A DNA stretch of 64,000 bases from Psychrobacter sanguinis. Its GTDB lineage: Bacteria > Pseudomonadota > Gammaproteobacteria > Pseudomonadales > Moraxellaceae. The stretch spans positions 2,542,001 to 2,606,000 of the forward strand of contig NZ_CP085990.1 in the NCBI RefSeq assembly GCF_020736705.1. The letters run 5' to 3'. The notes below the pieces were generated by a model. The model was given only the letters and a program-made list of their open reading frames with translations, ran no database searches and had not been told where the DNA came from. Positions 59,775 through 64,000 of the stretch are shown in pieces. The position numbers were made by a program, and so were the translations under genes. Position 1 is the first letter of the stretch. The number at the start of each line of letters is the position of its first letter.

Positions 59775-61417
59775 TCTTTTTCCTCATGTCTTGAGCGTTT
59801 TAATTTACCCGATAAAGACCAAGCAGCATCGGCTCTCAACTCTTCTGCTAGGCTACTTTTACCGCTAGTTAAACTGCTCCACTGAGGCTTGCCACGGGCT
59901 TTTTTTAGCTCGCTAGGCAATTTATTTGAGTTCCAAGTTGGGGTAGAGGTTTCCTGCAACTCAGCAATAGGGGTATCGGCGTTGGCGGCATGACCCCGAT
60001 GGCGTAAGGATGCCAGTAAATCTAAAGAGCGGGTAGCAAGCAGTGTCAAGGTGGCCGGATCGATAAACAGTCGTTTAACACCTGCCAGCTTATCGGCAAT
60101 GGTACCAGTATTAGATAAAAGGCCCCCTGCAAGACCGCCAATGGCCGCGCCAAGCCCTAATGTAGTGCCTAAAGCGGCAGCATCAATACCTAGCCCCAGT
60201 AGTGCTCCTGCGGCAGCCCCAGAAGTAGTGCGTATCCCATAGCTCTTAAGCAATTCTGGGTCAAAAGGATCTTGCTGATATTCGCTTAGCTCAAGCGGAG
60301 TAACCACTGCGGTGTTATCGTAAAACTTATATAGGTTTAATAACTTCTCTTGCATGGCGCGCTCGCTTTGACGAACCGCTTCTTGCATTTCTTTCAGTAC
60401 CGGCATGGGATCATCATCTTCATCGATTTCTCGCATATAGGCGGCGACATCAATTAAGAAATGAGCAATGATAATAGAGGCTTGCTCATATAATTGAATC
60501 CAGTCATCACGGCGGCGCAAAATAAGCTGATTTAAAGTTTCAGGATGAGTCAGCATCGTCGCTAGGTTTTGCCAAAGCGTCATCTCATCTTCAAACTCGA
60601 AGGCTACAGAATCAAAGCGAGTTGAAATATGCAAATTGCGACGCGCCAGCATGGTTTGCCAGTCACTGATATTGGTATCTTGGCTATCTGTGAAGTTAAA
60701 TACCGGCATGACTGGAATCGCTGACCAAGATAAAATCGCCAACTCGTCTTTATATTTACCCAAGACCGGTTCTCTAGCATCAATGACATAGATGGCCATG
60801 TCGCTTGAGAGTAGCTGACGAATGACTTTCGCTTCTTGAGAGTAATCATCCAAATCACTACTTAGCTCACCGCCTTGAGCAATGTCACTGGCTAAAAACT
60901 GCTGTAAACGCTCAATACCGTCTCGGCGGCTTGCAGTATTGGCCTCTAGCCAGTCCATCAATCCTGAGGCATCTTCTAATCCTGGGGTATCAAATAAGGC
61001 GACTAAGTTTTCACCGGTCTGACTGTCCTTAATCAAAGCGCGTTCTACGTGCCTTGTGGTAGCTGCTTCGTTTTTCACCTCCCCAAAATACATATCGCGC
61101 AGCAAGGTACGCAGTAAGGAGGTTTTACCGGTATTGGTATGACCCACAACAGCCAACTTTAAAGGCTCACCTTCAGAGACTGTGGTTTTTCTGGCCTCTT
61201 GCAGGTAGTCGGTCATATTTTTATCAGCCACATCATTCTGACTGGTTTCTGATTCAGATAAAGTTATAGACTGCTGCTGAGCAGAGCCGCTATTATTTAC
61301 GGCTTCAGTTTTTGAGTCAGTAGCAGTGGCTCTGTCATTAGGAGCCTCATTAAAGGCCTTATCACTAAATAAACCGCCCAAATTAGAAGTTGTATTGTTG
61401 TTGTCTTGAGTGCTCAT
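59771..61417 (-). CDS. GTPase with DUF3482 domain
   Basis: A 548-residue GTP-binding protein. After an acidic, Asn/Ser-rich N-terminus (about 90 residues), the G domain shows G1 LAVVGHTNTGKTSLLRTLL, G3 FDTPGLEDASG and G4 VFNFTDSQD. The C-terminal half includes a glycine-rich hydrophobic zipper (GAAAGALLGLGIDAAALG, GAAIGGLAGGLL) that suggests membrane contact. This is the DUF3482 type, which is commonly paired with a DUF2868 membrane protein. That partner is the next gene upstream, 58 bp away. Their cellular role is not known. Confidence 0.87.
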   Translation of the reverse strand: MSTQDNNNTTSNLGGLFSDKAFNEAPNDRATATDSKTEAVNNSGSAQQQSITLSESETSQNDVADKNMTDYLQEARKTTVSEGEPLKLAVVGHTNTGKTSLLRTLLRDMYFGEVKNEAATTRHVERALIKDSQTGENLVALFDTPGLEDASGLMDWLEANTASRRDGIERLQQFLASDIAQGGELSSDLDDYSQEAKVIRQLLSSDMAIYVIDAREPVLGKYKDELAILSWSAIPVMPVFNFTDSQDTNISDWQTMLARRNLHISTRFDSVAFEFEDEMTLWQNLATMLTHPETLNQLILRRRDDWIQLYEQASIIIAHFLIDVAAYMREIDEDDDPMPVLKEMQEAVRQSERAMQEKLLNLYKFYDNTAVVTPLELSEYQQDPFDPELLKSYGIRTTSGAAAGALLGLGIDAAALGTTLGLGAAIGGLAGGLLSNTGTIADKLAGVKRLFIDPATLTLLATRSLDLLASLRHRGHAANADTPIAELQETSTPTWNSNKLPSELKKARGKPQWSSLTSGKSSLAEELRADAAWSLSGKLKRSRHEEKD

Positions 61418-61475
61418 AAGTTGCTCAAATTATAATTATTAAAGTAATAGGTTTTTGGCTATAAACTAGCAGCTG

Positions 61476-62816
61476 TTAAGAAACTAAGCCGATATTGCGC
61501 TCAGCCAAGGCCGTTTGCCATTGTTGTCTACGTGCCGAATTGTCTTCCTCTAACGCATCAGTATCCTGTAGTAGCTGTACGATAACCCCTTGTTTGGCAT
61601 GAGTAGCCAGCTTGTCTAACTTACGCATAGTTCCTCGATCGGGAAGCGCTTTGGCATGAATCCCTACTAATACCTGTACATTATGGTTGTCCAAATACTG
61701 AAGCATTCGGTCCATATCCTCTCTATCATCTAATATACCAAAATCTTCAGGCACCGTGCTGATAAAGGGTTCTCCAGCTGCATGATACCAAGTTGGATCA
61801 TGATGCTTGTACTCTAATAAAGCCACTAACTTGTCGCCTTGTGTGACTTTAGCTTTAGGGGCAACTGGCTGCACTTTTTCCACAAAATCATCTTTATCAA
61901 CCACTTTACGTTGCCAAAAGCTAATGATCTTTTGGTAGTAAGGTAGGTTCAGATCCAACTTCATTTTTTTACGTTTGAACATCACTGCACAAAAAGCCCA
62001 AGCTATAGCGCGAGGCACAATACCGTACATTAGCAAGCTGCCTACCAACAGGCTTGCCCATTGTCTAGCGATAGACAGAGGCATAACATCCGTAACCAAT
62101 CGACTTTGAACCACAGCCTCAGCATCAGGAACATTAAAACCTACCAAACTAGGTAGCCAGCCCAGCCAATGGGTTAACGTCATCAATGCTTGATCTGAAA
62201 GTAAAGTAGACTCCCAGCTAAAACTATATTGGCGCACAATCAATAGGAAAATAATCGCGAACAGCATGCCGGTTAAGGTTGCCAGCCACAGCTGATGACT
62301 AAAGCGGCTCAGATACCAGCGCATTCCTGTGTGCTGCAGCTGTTCATCGTATAACTCAACTGCAGCTTGAGTGACATCGTCCTTGCCTCTAATTAGCGTT
62401 TTTGGACTAATAAAGCTGGTGATGATACTGGGCGATTGGCTGCCTCTATTAATAATGGTAAAAATCAACCAACCAGCCAGCATAAGCGTATGAAAGCCCA
62501 GCAAACAGACCAAGACATAGAAAAAGTTCACCACGTTAGACTGCAATAGAGCAAATAAACCTAAGAAGCCTGAGACACACCAAGCAATACTCATGATAAG
62601 AATAATGCCTTTAATACGGCCATCAATTTTGTTTAACGTGCCAGCCAAAGCGCGATTGCTATCAATGCGTTCTGCTCGGCGATGTATTTTTTGTAGGGGC
62701 GTGGCTTGCTCGTCCTGAAGACGTTCAGTAATCAATAACGGGTCTGTGGCAAAAACATGGTTGTTGGTCTCAAGTTTGCGCACCAATTCGGTCAGTTGGT
62801 CTTGTTTGGATAGCAT
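61476..62816 (-). CDS. DUF2868 membrane protein
   Basis: A 446-residue inner-membrane protein with four likely membrane segments: IILIMSIAWCVSGFLGLFAL, VLVCLLGFHTLMLAGWLIFT, ATLTGMLFAIIFLLIV and SLLMYGIVPRAIAWAFCAVM. The C-terminal part (PEDFGILDDREDMDRMLQYL) is soluble. It matches the DUF2868 type that pairs with the DUF3482 GTPase encoded directly downstream. A membrane anchor or regulator for the GTPase is inferred; the function is unknown. Confidence 0.85.
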   Translation of the reverse strand: MLSKQDQLTELVRKLETNNHVFATDPLLITERLQDEQATPLQKIHRRAERIDSNRALAGTLNKIDGRIKGIILIMSIAWCVSGFLGLFALLQSNVVNFFYVLVCLLGFHTLMLAGWLIFTIINRGSQSPSIITSFISPKTLIRGKDDVTQAAVELYDEQLQHTGMRWYLSRFSHQLWLATLTGMLFAIIFLLIVRQYSFSWESTLLSDQALMTLTHWLGWLPSLVGFNVPDAEAVVQSRLVTDVMPLSIARQWASLLVGSLLMYGIVPRAIAWAFCAVMFKRKKMKLDLNLPYYQKIISFWQRKVVDKDDFVEKVQPVAPKAKVTQGDKLVALLEYKHHDPTWYHAAGEPFISTVPEDFGILDDREDMDRMLQYLDNHNVQVLVGIHAKALPDRGTMRKLDKLATHAKQGVIVQLLQDTDALEEDNSARRQQWQTALAERNIGLVS

Positions 62817-63182
62817 GGCATTCCTATTTGGCTATTTTTCATCATAGACTGGTGAAGGTCTTCGTGCATGGCTTACGCCCCATCATCCAATGATACTATT
62901 AATTGTCGCTAAAAACTAAACCGTTGTTATAACAATATTCAGCACAAATTTCTATGAGTGGCTGGTAGCGTTAAGGCAGTCTGTTTGAAATGCTGCACTA
63001 AATAAAAAGACATAGCTGGTAAAATGGCCGATAAAATAAAAAAGCATTGCCTATCACAGCAATGCTTCAGAATTAAACCAAACCAACGTTAAGCCCTAAT
63101 TAGCTACCAAGCTCTTAAATACCTAAATGAGCCATTATTAATAAAGTCAGCACTAACTAAGCCAACACTAAATTAGTCAGCC
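62817..63182. other. Intergenic region with the ElaA-like gene's terminator
   Basis: A 366-bp gap. It holds the terminator of the minus-strand acetyltransferase gene at 63036-63067 and the upstream region of the DUF2868 gene. A short imperfect repeat (AGTCAGCACTAACTAAGCC and a variant) lies at about 63148-63185. No gene seen. Confidence 0.55.
63032..63067 (-). terminator. Terminator of the ElaA-like gene
   Basis: The stem AAGCATTGC / GCAATGCTT (63042-63050 and 63059-63067) has an 8-nt loop. On the minus strand it is followed by TTTTTATTTTAT. Confidence 0.85.
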
Positions 63183-63767
63183 TTAAATTAATAAGTACAA
63201 TAGGCCCACAATACCAATGGCGATTAAAAATAATATTAAATTAGACATAACGCCTTTTACTGTCACTTCTTTGGCAATAGCAGGCACAGGCATTTTTTTG
63301 CGTTTGGCCACATTTAAAATCATATCGATATGATCTAACCCATCTTCTTCATAGGGTTGACCTACTGCTTCAAAACCTAACGACTGATAAAAATGAATTA
63401 AATAGGTTTGCGCTGCAATTTGAATCGGTTTTTTACCATATTTACTATGACAGTGCTTAATAGCGCGGGTCATAATCTCTCGAGCCACGCCATGGTGCCT
63501 GTTGTCTGGTAACACCAGTACTCGGCCAATACGCGGGTTGGGATTGGTACCATTACCGCCAACATTGGGAGGAATAATACGGCAGTAGCCAATCAGGGTT
63601 TTGTCCATATGAGCCACTAGGTGTAAGCAATCAAAATCTAGCTCATCAATATCCTGATAGACACAGTGTTGTTCCACCACGAACACCTGAGAACGGGCTT
63701 GTAGGATATAGTAAATATCAACGGCGCTAAGCTCATCAAAGCCTTTAATGGTATATTTAACGGTCAT
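63183..63767 (-). CDS. ElaA-like GNAT acetyltransferase with C-terminal membrane tail
   Basis: A 194-residue protein. Residues 1-152 are an ElaA-type GNAT domain: ILQARSQVFVVEQHCVYQDID, LIGYCRIIPP, IGRVLVLPDNRHHGVAREIM (acetyl-CoA loop) and YQSLGFEAVGQPYEEDGL. ElaA proteins are normally about 150 residues. Here a basic linker (AKRKKMPVP) leads to one hydrophobic segment, VMSNLILFLIAIGIVGLLYL, that ends the chain, so the enzyme would be tail-anchored in the inner membrane. Substrate unknown. It is followed by the terminator at 63036-63067. Confidence 0.87.
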   Translation of the reverse strand: MTVKYTIKGFDELSAVDIYYILQARSQVFVVEQHCVYQDIDELDFDCLHLVAHMDKTLIGYCRIIPPNVGGNGTNPNPRIGRVLVLPDNRHHGVAREIMTRAIKHCHSKYGKKPIQIAAQTYLIHFYQSLGFEAVGQPYEEDGLDHIDMILNVAKRKKMPVPAIAKEVTVKGVMSNLILFLIAIGIVGLLYLLI

Positions 63768-63881
63768 TTATATACATCTTATGAGTGAGTTTTTTATTAA
63801 GGAGTATTAGTCAAAATTAGGCAGAATTTAATTTTGATGCCTATTAAAAATCAGACGAGTCCAAAAATAATGGGTAAAAAA

Positions 63882-64000
63882 TTAGCTCTTTAAAGTTTGA
63901 CTGATTTTATCCAAATTCAAGCTGTCGGACATGGCGTTGAAGATATCATAATACGCACCATGCTGGGCATACAGCTCTTCATGAGTACCAGTTTCGACCA
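63882..64000 (-). CDS. ABC exporter (permease-ATPase fusion), C-terminal end (partial)
   Basis: On the minus strand the frame entering from the right edge reads VETGTHEELYAQHGAYYDIF and ends in TLKS-stop (TAA as the complement of 63882-63884). The E-x-G-T-H-E-E-L pattern is the standard end of the ATPase domain of MsbA-like ABC exporters. The rest of the gene is outside the window, so the substrate cannot be named. Confidence 0.8.
   Translation of the reverse strand, partial: VETGTHEELYAQHGAYYDIFNAMSDSLNLDKISQTLKS

Overview
The window looks like chromosomal DNA of a gammaproteobacterium of the family Moraxellaceae, most likely Psychrobacter. The basis is moderate to low GC, the fused tyrA-aroA gene behind a hisC-type gene, long AT-rich intergenic gaps, oversized RecB/RecC/RecD subunits, a Bap-like giant adhesin, and protein sequences that read like this group. 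The genus is inferred from protein character, not from a database search.

Layout. 1-10.8 kb is housekeeping: the end of hisC, the tyrA-aroA fusion, rarD, folB with a divergent folK-like gene, then cysE, trmJ and dnaE on the minus strand. 11.4-26.4 kb is a surface and secretion locus. It holds an OmpA-type lipoprotein, a reading frame of about 3,600 codons for a Calx-beta/VCBS/vWA/RTX adhesin broken by one in-frame TGA at 13827, and a second probable type I secreted protein built on 21-residue repeats. 26.8-32.1 kb is a two-component system whose hybrid sensor kinase is split by an IS630-type element, followed by an IS4-type element with a 9-bp target duplication. 32.2-38.98 kb holds an M14 carboxypeptidase, a BdhA-like dehydrogenase, a decayed stretch with small unknown genes, tRNA-Arg(CCT), truC and a solo tnpB element. 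39.3-50.8 kb is recC-recB-recD. 50.9-56.4 kb has hpt, a 125-bp MITE-like element, an unknown minus-strand gene and two unknown lipoproteins. 56.6-64 kb has cstA, a small protein ending in Cys-Cys, an ArsA/Get3-type ATPase, a DUF3482 GTPase with its DUF2868 membrane partner, an ElaA-like acetyltransferase with a membrane tail, and the C-terminus of an ABC exporter.

How the genes work together. The hisC/tyrA-aroA block serves aromatic amino acid synthesis, and folB/folK-like serves folate. OmpA lipoprotein, adhesin, repeat protein and the LuxR-type regulator with its broken kinase form a plausible surface-attachment module, but no type I exporter genes lie in the window. Both the adhesin and the kinase appear inactivated. 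RecBCD is complete.

The most unusual signals are: (1) an exact 13-mer found five times, plus one near copy, as in-frame inserts in recD, recB, recC and the folK-like gene; (2) the 21-residue solenoid protein, which shares a domain with the adhesin; (3) a MITE-like element upstream of hpt with 21-bp inverted repeats and 10-bp direct repeats; (4) a TnpB lacking the usual RuvC-II glutamate; (5) the nonsense codon in the adhesin frame, upstream of near-identical 717-bp cassettes.
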